The position numbers and the translations under genes were made by a program. The notes beneath the pieces are model-generated. The model saw only the letters and a program-made list of their open reading frames with translations. It did not search any database and had not been told where the DNA came from. From Candidatus Woesebacteria bacterium (GTDB lineage: Bacteria; Patescibacteriota; Microgenomatia; UBA8517), in the NCBI GenBank assembly GCA_016181165.1, contig JACOZU010000005.1, positions 1-45,001 of the forward strand: DNA of 45,001 nucleotides, in the 5' to 3' direction. Shown here one piece after another: positions 22,094 to 30,205 of the stretch. Within the stretch, counting starts at the first letter, position 1, and each line of letters starts with the position of its first letter.

Positions 22094-22527
22094 AAAAATT
22101 AGTGGCATTCTTGTTTTGCGAGAAAGAAGATGAATTTAAAAGGTTCTTTGTAGAAGAGATATTAAAAAATTCAATAAAATATCGAGGTGTACCCGTCACT
22201 TTTGTTGAAGAAGATTTTAATCACATTTGCTACGAAGCTGGATCAGGTGGAGCACCAAAAGCGAAGTTTGGAATAAGAAGGGCAAGGAGAATTTTGGCAG
22301 TTAAACAGCTGCTTCTTGAGGAAATTCCATCAGAGTTATTGTTTGAAGATCACACGGGAAATTATTGCCTACTTTGCGAGCCGTTAGATTTAGCAGTTTT
22401 TTTAGTGCCGATAAAATTAAGCAGGACACTCCAGGTCGGCACGATTATCCATTATGGGGAGGGCTTCACAAAGTCTATTGAAAAGCAAAGGAGAAAAAGT
22501 AGAAAGGTAGATAAAATAGAGTTTTGA
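22090..22527 (+). CDS. Unknown alpha/beta protein paired with DUF3800
   Basis: This is a 145-aa soluble, basic protein. It has an N-terminal strand-helix (KKLVAFLFCEKEDEFKRFFVEEIL), then EDFNHICYEAGSGG, an Arg-rich helix (KFGIRRARRILAVKQLL), a strand with NYCLLCEPLDLAVFLVPI, and a Lys/Arg tail. The His-then-Arg order with alternating strands faintly recalls small RelE/colicin-D-like RNase folds, but this is a guess. The 4-nt overlap with the DUF3800 gene suggests a two-gene module inserted between hsdS and hsdR. A 7-bp inverted repeat (TTAAGGG/CCCTTAA) follows the gene. Confidence 0.65.
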   Translation: MKKLVAFLFCEKEDEFKRFFVEEILKNSIKYRGVPVTFVEEDFNHICYEAGSGGAPKAKFGIRRARRILAVKQLLLEEIPSELLFEDHTGNYCLLCEPLDLAVFLVPIKLSRTLQVGTIIHYGEGFTKSIEKQRRKSRKVDKIEF

Positions 22528-22651
22528 ATTGGTTAAGGGCTGTGTTTATTTGGCCAACAACCCTTAAGAAAGGCCGACAGCTGTACATTAGAGTATAGCT
22601 TGAAATCATTATAGTTAAATAGTTAAACTAAGTCAAATTCTATAACAAAGT

Positions 22652-25600
22652 ATGCCTAAAGATATCAACGAAAATACCTTAGCGGAGCAGCCAGTAATTG
22701 ACTGGCTCCGAGAACTAGGTTATGAAACCCTTTTTAGCCCGGATATTGCACCCGGAGGTGCTTTTATGGAGAGAAACGACTATGCAGAAGTTGTTTTAGA
22801 AGGAAGACTAAGGCGTGCTTTAAAAAGGATCAATCCTAACATCCCCGATGAAGGTTTAGACGAAGTTGCTAAGAAAATTATCAAATTTGAGCATCAGGAT
22901 GTTGAACTTGGGAATAAAGAAATGTATGGGATGCTAACGAATGGAGTTGTAGTTGAAGTAAAAGATGAACATGGTGATACGAGAGGAAAAACAGTTTACC
23001 CAATTGATTTTAAAAATCTTCAAAACAATGAATTTTTGGTAGTGAATCAATTTACTGTACAAGGAAAATCGGTAAGAATTCCTGATTTAGCAATTTTTAT
23101 AAACGGTATTCCTGTTGCAATTTTTGAGCTGAAAAGCCCGACTCGCGAGAACGCGACCATTGCGGATGCCTTTGCTCAAATCCACGAAATTTATAAGCGT
23201 GATATTCCGAAAATATTCTTTTATAACCAGTTTCTAGTAATTAGTGATTTGTGGCACGCAAAACACGGGACGGTTTCTTCTTCTTGGGACTTTTTCAGTG
23301 TATGGAAAGGAATAGAAAATGAAGACGAAGTCCATAAAGACAAGTCCGAGTTAGAACTTCTGACAAAAGGTATTTTCGAAAAGCAAAGACTCCTTGATCT
23401 TATCGGTAACTTTATTATTTTTGAAGCTGATGCTGAAAAAGACGCAGCCAAATTTACCAAAAAGATGGCGATGTATAATCAATATTTTGGCGTAAATAAG
23501 GCAGTTCATAATACTCTTAGAGCAGTTAAGGGAAATAAAAAGATTGGTGTTTTTTGGCATACCCAGGGTTCCGGTAAATCTTTGGCAATGGTTTTTTATG
23601 TCAATAAGATCAGAAAACTGGAAGAACTTAAGGGACCCACAGTTCTTTTTCTCACTGATAGAAAAGATCTTGATCAGCAACTTTATAAAACTTTTCTTCG
23701 CGCAGGCTACCCCACTGCCAAGCAAGCAGAAAGTATAAAAGGTTTGGAAGACAAAATAAAAGGCGCTGGGGCTGAGATTTTGTTTACTACTATTCAGAAA
23801 TTTGACATTGGGGAGCCCCTATCTCTGCGGGAGAATTTTATAGTTATTTCTGACGAGGCACATCGCTCCCAGTACGCAGAATGGGCAGGAAATGTACGAA
23901 ACGTTTTGCCTAATGCCTCTTTTATGGGTATTACCGGAACACCTATTGAACTTAATAATAGAAACACCAGGCTGGTATTCGGTGAACATATAAGCACATA
24001 TCCAATTGACAGGTCGGTTGAGGACAAAGTAACTGTTCCTATTTATTACGAAGGAAGACTGGTTCCTCTCCATCTGCTAAATGAAATTATCGACGAGGAT
24101 ATTGATGAATTGCTTATTGAACAACCTGAAGATACTAAAGAATCACTTAAGAGAAAGTGGGCAAAACTCGAGCAGGTGGTTAGTGCAAAGGACAGACTTG
24201 AAAAAATTGCAAACGATATTGTTTACCATTTCAATAACCGCGGCATAGAGGGTAAAGCAATGATTGTGACGATGAGCCGCAAAATTGCTGTTGAAATGTA
24301 TAAGCTGATTTTGAAAATGAAAAATGCCCCAGAGACTGCGGTCGTAATTTCAAGCAATAAGGATTTCAAGGAAGAGATACAAAAAGAACTTGATAACAAA
24401 GAATTGGAAAAGCGATTCAAAAATCCAGAGAACCCGTTAGAAATTGCTATAGTTTGCGACATGTGGCTAACAGGATTTGATGTTCCACATCTTCATACGA
24501 TGTATCTTGATAAGCCTCTTAAGGGACATGCCTTAATGCAGGCTATCGCCCGAGTAAACAGAAGATATAAGGACAAAGAAGGCGGGCTTATTGTTGACTA
24601 TATAGGAGTTGCTGAAAATTTGAAAAAGGCCCTGGCAATTTACACCTCGGACATCCAGAAACAAGCTCTGGTTCCAATTGAAGAAATTATCGAGAAGATG
24701 TTGGGACACTACGAGAAAGTGAAAGCATTTTTTGTGGATATAGATTTCAGGGACTGGAAGAAATTATCAGCAGGCGACCAGGCGTCTCTTTTTCAAAAAG
24801 CTGTAAACATCGTCATTTCTGATCCTCAAACCGGTGGACCTTCAACAAATCGCAAAAAGGAATATTTAGAAATATCCGGTAAGCTTTATAAGCTTTTATC
24901 TCTGGTAATGCCACATAAGCAGGCAAATGATATTCGTGAAGATGTTGAATTTTTCGAGGGTGTTAGACGAGGAATTATTAAAAACACCATAGTCGATCCA
25001 ATTTATATTGGCAAGAAAACGGAGACTGCTATTCGCGATTTGATTTCGAAAAGTATCGCGGCTGAGGGTGTCATAGATATCTTTGCACAATATAGAAAAG
25101 AGAAACCAGATATTTCTATTCTTGACGAAAAGTTTTTGGAAGATATTAAAAACGCGAAATTTAAAAATTTAACTGTAGAAACTTTGCATAAGCTTTTAGA
25201 AGATGAGCTAAGGATGCGCGAGAGATCCAACAAACTTCGTTATATGTCTCTTCTTGAGAAATTAGAGGAAATAATAGACGAATATGAGAACAATATTATT
25301 AATTCGTCAAAGGTGATAGAGAGATTAATTGAATTAGCTCGGGAGGTTCGGGAGGCTGGGTTGGCAGGTGAAGATCTAGGATTAACTTCGGATGAGGTGG
25401 CATTTTATGATGCACTTTCTCAAGGGGAAAAAGCCTTAAAAAACAAAGGTTTAAAATCTTTAGTTAAAGAGTTAACTAAAACCGTAAAAAGAGATATTTC
25501 TATCGATTGGACAAATCACGAGGTAATCAAGGCAAAGATTCGCTCGAATGTAAGGTTGCTTTTATTACAACATAATTTCCCTTATGAAGAGGTGGATAAA

Positions 25601-25705
25601 ATTACAGACAAGGTTTATGAGCAGGCCTTTTATCTTTACAAAGATTTTCAACCAGAAGACACTTTTGTGCGACCCTTTTTGACTGCATCTTCCGCAAAAG
25701 CATGA
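22652..25705 (+). CDS. hsdR: Type I restriction endonuclease subunit (HsdR)
   Basis: This 1017-aa protein has the N-terminal nuclease domain with the PD-(D/E)XK centre (PDLAIFINGIPVAIFELKS, Glu/Lys near 157-159). A superfamily 2 translocase follows, with Walker A TQGSGKS (about 303-309), DEAH (about 400-403), the GITGTP motif and QAIARVNR of motif VI. The C-terminal helical region contacts the methylase core. It translocates DNA and cuts at a distance. A 124-nt gap after the previous gene may contain its own promoter, separating R from M and S. Confidence 0.96.
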   Translation: MPKDINENTLAEQPVIDWLRELGYETLFSPDIAPGGAFMERNDYAEVVLEGRLRRALKRINPNIPDEGLDEVAKKIIKFEHQDVELGNKEMYGMLTNGVVVEVKDEHGDTRGKTVYPIDFKNLQNNEFLVVNQFTVQGKSVRIPDLAIFINGIPVAIFELKSPTRENATIADAFAQIHEIYKRDIPKIFFYNQFLVISDLWHAKHGTVSSSWDFFSVWKGIENEDEVHKDKSELELLTKGIFEKQRLLDLIGNFIIFEADAEKDAAKFTKKMAMYNQYFGVNKAVHNTLRAVKGNKKIGVFWHTQGSGKSLAMVFYVNKIRKLEELKGPTVLFLTDRKDLDQQLYKTFLRAGYPTAKQAESIKGLEDKIKGAGAEILFTTIQKFDIGEPLSLRENFIVISDEAHRSQYAEWAGNVRNVLPNASFMGITGTPIELNNRNTRLVFGEHISTYPIDRSVEDKVTVPIYYEGRLVPLHLLNEIIDEDIDELLIEQPEDTKESLKRKWAKLEQVVSAKDRLEKIANDIVYHFNNRGIEGKAMIVTMSRKIAVEMYKLILKMKNAPETAVVISSNKDFKEEIQKELDNKELEKRFKNPENPLEIAIVCDMWLTGFDVPHLHTMYLDKPLKGHALMQAIARVNRRYKDKEGGLIVDYIGVAENLKKALAIYTSDIQKQALVPIEEIIEKMLGHYEKVKAFFVDIDFRDWKKLSAGDQASLFQKAVNIVISDPQTGGPSTNRKKEYLEISGKLYKLLSLVMPHKQANDIREDVEFFEGVRRGIIKNTIVDPIYIGKKTETAIRDLISKSIAAEGVIDIFAQYRKEKPDISILDEKFLEDIKNAKFKNLTVETLHKLLEDELRMRERSNKLRYMSLLEKLEEIIDEYENNIINSSKVIERLIELAREVREAGLAGEDLGLTSDEVAFYDALSQGEKALKNKGLKSLVKELTKTVKRDISIDWTNHEVIKAKIRSNVRLLLLQHNFPYEEVDKITDKVYEQAFYLYKDFQPEDTFVRPFLTASSAKA

Positions 25706-25729
25706 AGGGAGAGATGGTTAAATAAGTTT

Positions 25730-25942
25730 ATGGAAATGACTCCTGAAGAATACGAAAGAAAACGCGCAGAGGGAATGAAATTTCAGGCATACCAGTTTGG
25801 AGAGATCGATAGAAATAGAAGAATTATTGATGAGATGCGGAAAGACAGACTTGTTCAGAAGAGAATTATGATTATTGCTGCAGTTTCGGCTGTTGCCGCG
25901 GTCCTAGCTGCAATTTTTAGCTTCATCACGGTTTTCCGATAA
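25730..25942 (+). CDS. Small single-pass membrane protein after hsdR
   Basis: This 70-aa protein has a highly charged N-terminal helix (1-47) and one C-terminal membrane helix (about 47-67, IMIIAAVSAVAAVLAAIFSF). It lies 24 nt after hsdR with a GGAGAG site upstream and is probably the last gene of the RM island. No family is recognised. Confidence 0.6.
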   Translation: MEMTPEEYERKRAEGMKFQAYQFGEIDRNRRIIDEMRKDRLVQKRIMIIAAVSAVAAVLAAIFSFITVFR

Positions 25943-26051
25943 GGGGCGGTAATTAAAAATAGCAAGAAAAGAATTCACCTAGTGTGAGAAAATTTGCACC
26001 CAGACTTCCTCTAAACCTCAAAAAACTGCATTGTTAGCGAGAATTTTACTA

Positions 26052-26057
26052 TATAAT
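26052..26057 (+). promoter_or_regulatory. -10 box before the phosphatase gene
   Basis: A perfect TATAAT lies 11 nt before the ATG at 26069. A TTGTTA 15 bp upstream is a weak -35. Confidence 0.45.
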
Positions 26058-26068
26058 CTTTCTATAGC

Positions 26069-26614
26069 ATGACGGTGAAAATTACATACTTCGTTCATGG
26101 GACAACAACTGATAACGAGAAGGGGATTTCTTCCGGCTGGCATGATGCCGGGCTTTCCGAAGTAGGAGTAAAACAGTCAATTGAGCTTAAAGAAAAAATC
26201 AAAGACCAAAAATTTGATGTGGTCTTCTGTTCCGATTTAAAAAGGGCTATGGATTCCGCAAAATTAACCTTTGAAGGAGAAGTGGAGGTCATCCCGGATG
26301 GGCGATTAAGGGAGTGTAATTACGGGAAATTTAATGGCCAACCTTCAAGTCTCGTGGAACCGATGCAGGAAAAACACATTACGGAAAGATTTCCTGAAGG
26401 TGAAAGCTACGAAGATGTTAAAGAAAGAATTGCCGACTTTCTTTCCTTTTTAAAGAAAAACTACGACGAAAAACACGTTGCGATAGTTGCCCATAAAGCG
26501 CCGCAATTGGCCCTGGACGTTATTTTAAAAAACAAAACCTGGGAGCAGGCTTTTGACGAGGATTGGAGAAAAAAGAAAGCTTGGCAACCCAGCTGGGAGT
26601 ATCTTCTAGAATAA
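26069..26614 (+). CDS. Histidine phosphatase superfamily protein with altered RHG motif
   Basis: This 181-aa protein has the phosphoglycerate-mutase-like fold: YFVHGTTTDNE at the N-terminus, SDLKRAMDSA, LRECNYGKFNG and VAHKAP. In active members the first motif is RHG. Here the Arg is missing and the sequence reads V9-H10-G11, as if one codon were deleted. The last motif is AHK instead of the usual SHG/AHG. The catalytic His10 and the other Arg/Glu remain, so activity may be reduced or changed. The substrate is unknown. Confidence 0.8.
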   Translation: MTVKITYFVHGTTTDNEKGISSGWHDAGLSEVGVKQSIELKEKIKDQKFDVVFCSDLKRAMDSAKLTFEGEVEVIPDGRLRECNYGKFNGQPSSLVEPMQEKHITERFPEGESYEDVKERIADFLSFLKKNYDEKHVAIVAHKAPQLALDVILKNKTWEQAFDEDWRKKKAWQPSWEYLLE

Positions 26615-26623
26615 GACACGCCT

Positions 26624-27193
26624 CTATTTAACTATCTCCAAAAACTTTTCGAGGATAATTGGGGCTTTGGTTATGCCATCCTCGCTGCTGAAATGCTTCA
26701 TTCCGTGTTCGAGGATAAATGGGCTTTCCAGATTTTTAGCCAATTCTTCTCCAAATTTAGGCGGCACCCACTCATCATCGTCGGAGTGAATAACCACAAA
26801 TTTTTTACAAGCGTTTTTTATTTTATTCCAATCGACGGGTGTTGCAAAAAAAGTTGTCAGCTCACCTTTGTATCCTTCATATTCCAAATCACGTCCAAAA
26901 CCGGCTACAAATACCACTCCACCGATTTTCTGATTTTCTTCTAATGTTTCCAGGTAACGAAGAGTTGTTATACAGCCTAAGCTGTGACAGACAAAGTAAG
27001 TGTTTTCATCCGCAGCGCCAACGGTTTGGGCAAGATAGGGTAGCCATTTATCAAAGATGGGGGTTGCGGTGTCGGGCATGGCCGGGATTATTACCTCAAA
27101 ACCCTTGCCTTCCAGCTCTTTTTTCAGCCACGGCCGCCATCCCTCTTCCAGATAACCCTCCCAGCCGTGAATTACAAATACTCTCTTTGCCAT
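26624..27193 (-). CDS. RBBP9/YdeN-type alpha/beta hydrolase
   Basis: This 189-aa protein is a compact serine hydrolase of the RBBP9/YdeN family: FVIHGWEGYLEEGWRPWLKKELE at the start, nucleophile Ser71 in VCHSLGCI, the acid in IHSDDDEWVP, and His167 in GMKHFSS. The substrate is unknown. On the minus strand a TATAAT lies about 6 nt before the ATG, so it is another leaderless-type gene. It is convergent with the phosphatase gene. Confidence 0.9.
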   Translation of the reverse strand: MAKRVFVIHGWEGYLEEGWRPWLKKELEGKGFEVIIPAMPDTATPIFDKWLPYLAQTVGAADENTYFVCHSLGCITTLRYLETLEENQKIGGVVFVAGFGRDLEYEGYKGELTTFFATPVDWNKIKNACKKFVVIHSDDDEWVPPKFGEELAKNLESPFILEHGMKHFSSEDGITKAPIILEKFLEIVK

Positions 27194-27259
27194 AGCTAGA
27201 TTATAACTTATACTTCGAAATTCTTAAAAAGATCAGAATACTTACACGAGGGCTAAAAA

Positions 27260-27655
27260 CTAGTTAAGAAGGGCAATAGAAAGCTGTAAAAGGGTGGCGG
27301 TTGAGACCCAGATAAGGTAAGGGATTTGGGCCAGGGCGACCCAGCGGTAGTACTTTGAGATTACCTTCATGGCCCAGAGAATAGTTACCCAGACAATTAG
27401 GATATCGACAGTTGCCAGAGGGATATTTTTGAGACCGAAAAATATCGGCGTAAAGGCCAGATTTGCCGCCAGATTGATGATAAAGGGTAAAGCTACTTTT
27501 TTGGGAATTTTCTTTTTAAAAACTTTGTAAAAAACAAACCCAAAGCTTATGGCAATAATCGGGTAGAGTATCGTCCAGATAAGACTGATCGTTCCCGCTT
27601 CCGGAGTCCATGGAGGTTTTATAAGAGCATCGTACCAGGGCCTGAAATCAATCAT
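27260..27655 (-). CDS. TspO/MBR-family membrane protein
   Basis: This 131-aa protein has five membrane helices and TspO signatures: WYDALIKPPWTPEAGTISLIWTILYP at the N-terminus and the Trp-rich loop after helix 4 (KYYRWVALAQIPYLIWVS). TspO binds porphyrins and related tetrapyrroles. No haem biosynthesis gene is nearby, and CPR bacteria usually import such compounds. On its strand TGG-CATAAT (27670-27662) ends 6 nt before the ATG, giving a leaderless message. Confidence 0.92.
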   Translation of the reverse strand: MIDFRPWYDALIKPPWTPEAGTISLIWTILYPIIAISFGFVFYKVFKKKIPKKVALPFIINLAANLAFTPIFFGLKNIPLATVDILIVWVTILWAMKVISKYYRWVALAQIPYLIWVSTATLLQLSIALLN

Positions 27656-27661
27656 GATCTC

Positions 27662-27670
27662 ATTATGCCA
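27662..27670 (-). promoter_or_regulatory. Extended -10 (TGG CATAAT) for the TspO gene
   Basis: Read on the minus strand, the box ends 6 nt before the ATG at 27655, so the transcript should begin at the start codon. Confidence 0.5.
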
Positions 27671-27723
27671 TAATTCCTCTTTCTTTACCCAAGAAAATTT
27701 TCTCCCGCGCTACGGGGGCGAAG

Positions 27724-27729
27724 TATAAT
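27724..27729 (+). promoter_or_regulatory. -10 box, leaderless DUF3175 gene
   Basis: A perfect TATAAT ends 6 nt before the ATG at 27736. No convincing -35 was seen. Confidence 0.5.
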
Positions 27730-27735
27730 GGATTT

Positions 27736-28011
27736 ATGGGAGATAAAAAGTATTGGTCAGGTGAGGTCACCAAGCACTCAATCGCCCTTGATTTGGAAGA
27801 GGGGGTTTTTACCTGGAATGACCCAAAGAAAATTGCCCTTTCTCTTAAGAAAAGTGCCGAAGAAAGTTTGAGAAGAAAGGCGGGTCCATTTCAATCAGCT
27901 ATGAGCATGCTCAATTTTTATATTAATCGGGCCGGTAAAAATTTACCCGCCTCGCGCCGAAAAATCCTAGAACAAGCTAAAGTCGAACTCCGCAAAGCCT
28001 TTGCAGGCTAA
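27736..28011 (+). CDS. DUF3175-family protein
   Basis: This 91-aa protein matches the short DUF3175 pattern: KYWSGEVTKHSIALDLEEGVF, then DPKKIALSLKKSAEESLRR, and SAMSMLNFYINRAGKNLPASRRKILEQAK. The family is small, basic and of unknown function. The gene stands alone, with its own leaderless promoter. Confidence 0.85.
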   Translation: MGDKKYWSGEVTKHSIALDLEEGVFTWNDPKKIALSLKKSAEESLRRKAGPFQSAMSMLNFYINRAGKNLPASRRKILEQAKVELRKAFAG

Positions 28012-28058
28012 CTTCCTATACGCTACTGGCAAAACCCGAGGGAATTTTCCAAATTTTA

Positions 28059-28085
28059 TTGACAAAGTTATTTCCTGATTATAAA
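28059..28085 (+). promoter_or_regulatory. Candidate promoter of the thrS leader
   Basis: TTGACA (28059-28064) and TATAAA (28080-28085) are only 15 bp apart, so it is suboptimal. It is correctly placed just before the T-box-like leader. Confidence 0.45.
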
Positions 28086-28095
28086 CTTGATTAAA

Positions 28096-28224
28096 TTGCG
28101 ACGCTTGCATGAGAAATTACCAACCTCAAAGCCGCACGCAATCCCGAGCGAAGTCGAGGGAGAATTAAGCCACCTCAAATTGGATGGAACCGCGAGGGCT
28201 CCAATGAACCGGGTGGCATTTTTT
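28096..28224 (+). promoter_or_regulatory. T-box-like riboswitch upstream of thrS
   Basis: The 3' part holds the T-box core TGGAACC (28185-28191) as a 7-nt bulge. ATTGGA (28179-28184) pairs with TCCAAT (28200-28205) and GC/GC forms the upper helix, which is exactly the antiterminator shape. The 5' part is a short stem I (TTGCG 28096-28100 with CGCAA 28137-28141). It ends in GAG/CTC around a loop containing ACC (28119-28121), a Thr codon, followed by A. A middle hairpin lies at 28142-28161. GCCACC (28169-28174) with GGTGGC (28212-28217) plus T6 can form a terminator or sequester the start region. It should sense uncharged tRNA-Thr. Confidence 0.7.
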
Positions 28225-28229
28225 GTAGT

Positions 28230-29453
28230 ATGGACCAAATAACCGATCATAAAAAAATAGGACAAATACAAGACCTTTTCTTGATTTCCCAAGAAGTAGG
28301 GTCCGGTTTTCCCATTTTTGCACCAAACGGATTAATCATTCGAGAGGAAATAGAAAACTACATCACCCAAGAGAAAAAAAGGCGGGGATATCTCTTTGTC
28401 TGGACCCCCCATGTGGCCAAAAGCGAACTCTATAAAAAGAGCGGCCACTGGCAAAAATTCGAGGCGATGTTTCCTCCCATCAAACTTGACGAGGAAGAAT
28501 ATGTCTTAAAACCCATGAATTGTCCTCACCATTTTCAGATTTACTTAAATCGCCCCAGAAGCTACCGGGAGCTCCCCTTAAGGATTGCCGAAAATGGAAC
28601 CGTCTACCGCTATGAAAAAAGCGGAGAGGTCAACGGGCTTCTGAGGGTCAGATCCCTTTCTATTGACGACACCCACACCTTTTTAAGACACGAGCAAATT
28701 GCGGACGAGATAGACGAAGTTCTGGATTTGGTCGAAGCAGTCTTTAAGACTTTCGGATTTAGCGACTATCGGGCCCAAATCTCGCTCAGGGACCCCAAAA
28801 ATCCCAAAAAATATCTCGGGGGCGAAAGTACCTGGAAAGGTGCCGAAGAGGCTCTAATCGCCGCCGCCAAGAAAAGAAAAATGAAGTCTTCGACCGTAGA
28901 AGGAGAAGCTGCCTTCTATGGACCGAAAATAGATTTTATGGTCAAAGACTCCCTGGGCCGCGAATGGCAATTGGCCACCTGCCAGCTCGATTTTAACCAG
29001 CCGGAAAATTTTGATATGGAATACGTAAATGAAAAAGGAGAAAAAGAAAGACCGGCAATCCTTCATATTGCGATTTTGGGTTCAATTGAAAGATTTATGG
29101 GTATTCTTATCGAACACTTTGCCGGAAGCTTTCCCGTCTGGCTTGCTCCAGTCCAAGTCAAGGTTTTACCGATTAGCGAAAAGAATTCAGAGTATGCCAG
29201 TATGGTCAATGCAAAACTTAAGGAAGAAGGAATTAGGTCGGAAGTTGATGAGAGAAGCGAGACTCTCCAGGCCAAAATTAGAGATGCTCAAACTCTGAAA
29301 ATTCCTTATATGTTAATAATTGGAGATAAAGAGGAGTCTGCCAATAAAGTTGCCGTCAGGCTTAGGGATGGGAAGGACCTCGGGCAGGTAGCTCTTAAGG
29401 ATTTTGCCGACGGAGTCAATAAGAAAATTGCAAAGAAAGAACTTTCCTTGTAG
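28230..29453 (+). CDS. thrS: Threonyl-tRNA synthetase, short form without N-terminal editing domains
   Basis: This 407-aa protein compares with about 640 for full-length ThrRS. It begins directly at the catalytic core (DHKKIGQIQDLFLISQEVGSGFPIF). It contains the zinc-site MNCPHHF, motif 2 (ENGTVYRYEKSGEVNGLLRVR), motif 3 (GSIERFMGILIEHFAGSFPVWLAPVQ) and the anticodon-binding domain (about 300-400). The TGS and second N-terminal (editing) domains are missing, so mis-charged Ser-tRNA-Thr would need another proofreader. Expression is probably controlled by the T-box-like leader. Confidence 0.95.
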   Translation: MDQITDHKKIGQIQDLFLISQEVGSGFPIFAPNGLIIREEIENYITQEKKRRGYLFVWTPHVAKSELYKKSGHWQKFEAMFPPIKLDEEEYVLKPMNCPHHFQIYLNRPRSYRELPLRIAENGTVYRYEKSGEVNGLLRVRSLSIDDTHTFLRHEQIADEIDEVLDLVEAVFKTFGFSDYRAQISLRDPKNPKKYLGGESTWKGAEEALIAAAKKRKMKSSTVEGEAAFYGPKIDFMVKDSLGREWQLATCQLDFNQPENFDMEYVNEKGEKERPAILHIAILGSIERFMGILIEHFAGSFPVWLAPVQVKVLPISEKNSEYASMVNAKLKEEGIRSEVDERSETLQAKIRDAQTLKIPYMLIIGDKEESANKVAVRLRDGKDLGQVALKDFADGVNKKIAKKELSL

Positions 29454-29476
29454 GTTCAGACTAGGCATGCTACAAT
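29448..29476 (+). promoter_or_regulatory. Promoter TTGTAG-17-TACAAT for infC
   Basis: The -35 (29448-29453) overlaps the thrS stop codon. TACAAT (29471-29476) lies 13 nt before the TTG start of infC. Confidence 0.55.
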
Positions 29477-29489
29477 ATCTTCAATCAAG

Positions 29490-30029
29490 TTGAAAACGGG
29501 TCTACCTTATTACCGGATTAACGAAGCCATACGTGCCCCTCAGGTTCGGGTAATCGGAAGTGACGGAAAACAGCTTGGGGTTTTGTCGCGGGAAGAGGCT
29601 CTGGCTAAGGCCAAAAAAGCCAATCTGGCTTTAATAGAAATTGCTCCGAATGCCACGCCCCCCGTTGCCAAAATAATCGACCCGGGAAAATTCAAGTACC
29701 AGGAGGAAAAGAAACTTAAAAACCAAAAGAAGGCCAGGGGAGGAGAATTAAAAGAGATAAGGTTTTCCCCTTTTATAGCCGAGAACGATTATCAAATCAG
29801 GCTCGGACGGGTTAAAGAGTTTTTGGGGGAAAGAAACAAGGTCAGACTGGTGGTCGTTTTTAAGGGAAGACAAATGGGTAGTAAGCCCTTCGGATACAAT
29901 CTCTTGAAACGAATAGTCAACGAGCTTGCGGAAACAATATCGGTCGACATGGAGCCTAAATTTTTGGGAAGACAGCTGATCATGGTTGTCTCACCGGTCG
30001 GAAAGAAAAATGCCAAAACAAAAAAGTAG
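29490..30029 (+). CDS. infC: Translation initiation factor IF-3
   Basis: This 179-aa protein has the standard IF-3 length. The N-domain contains YRINEAIRAPQVRVIGSDGKQLGV, then the linker VAKIIDPGKFKYQEEKK. The C-domain includes ELKEIRFSPFIAENDYQIRLGRVKEFL and VVFKGRQMG. It binds the 30S subunit and checks start-codon selection. The start codon is TTG, in line with the non-AUG start used by many infC genes. It overlaps rpmI by 20 nt. Confidence 0.97.
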   Translation: MKTGLPYYRINEAIRAPQVRVIGSDGKQLGVLSREEALAKAKKANLALIEIAPNATPPVAKIIDPGKFKYQEEKKLKNQKKARGGELKEIRFSPFIAENDYQIRLGRVKEFLGERNKVRLVVVFKGRQMGSKPFGYNLLKRIVNELAETISVDMEPKFLGRQLIMVVSPVGKKNAKTKK

Positions 30030-30204
30030 AAAATCGGTCCTAAGAAGGTTTAGAATCACCCCAAGAGGTAAGGTCCTCAGGCGCCAGGCGTTCAGGCGCC
30101 ACTTAAAAGCCTCCAAATCCAAAAAGAGACTTAAAAACCTTAAAAGAGTTATTGAACTTAAGGGTCACTTTGCCAAAAGAATTAGAAAATCGGTAGGTAA
30201 ATAA
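30010..30204 (+). CDS. rpmI: Ribosomal protein bL35
   Basis: From the ATG at 30010 this is a 64-aa, strongly basic protein: MPKQKSRKSVLRRFRITPRG, then VLRRQAFRRHLKASKSKKRL, the bL35 pattern. The start lies inside the end of infC, so translation is probably coupled. Gene order infC-rpmI-rplT is the classic arrangement. Confidence 0.96.
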   Translation: MPKQKSRKSVLRRFRITPRGKVLRRQAFRRHLKASKSKKRLKNLKRVIELKGHFAKRIRKSVGK

Positions 30205-30205
30205 T

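Noticed and set aside
22527..22600. Terminator after the 22090 gene (TTAAGGG/CCCTTAA)
   Set aside because: The inverted repeat has a long loop and no T-run, so it was mentioned only within the gene entry.
17346..25942. Transposon or integrative element carrying the RM island
   Set aside because: No transposase, integrase, terminal inverted repeats or target-site duplication could be seen. AT-richness alone suggests transfer but not the mechanism.
26693..27195. Plus-strand open frames opposite the RBBP9-like hydrolase
   Set aside because: The minus-strand frame has a full catalytic triad and family pattern. The opposite frames show none.
28142..28161. REP-like dispersed palindrome (TCCCGA...TCGAGGGA)
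   Set aside because: It occurs once in the window and fits as the middle hairpin of the thrS leader.
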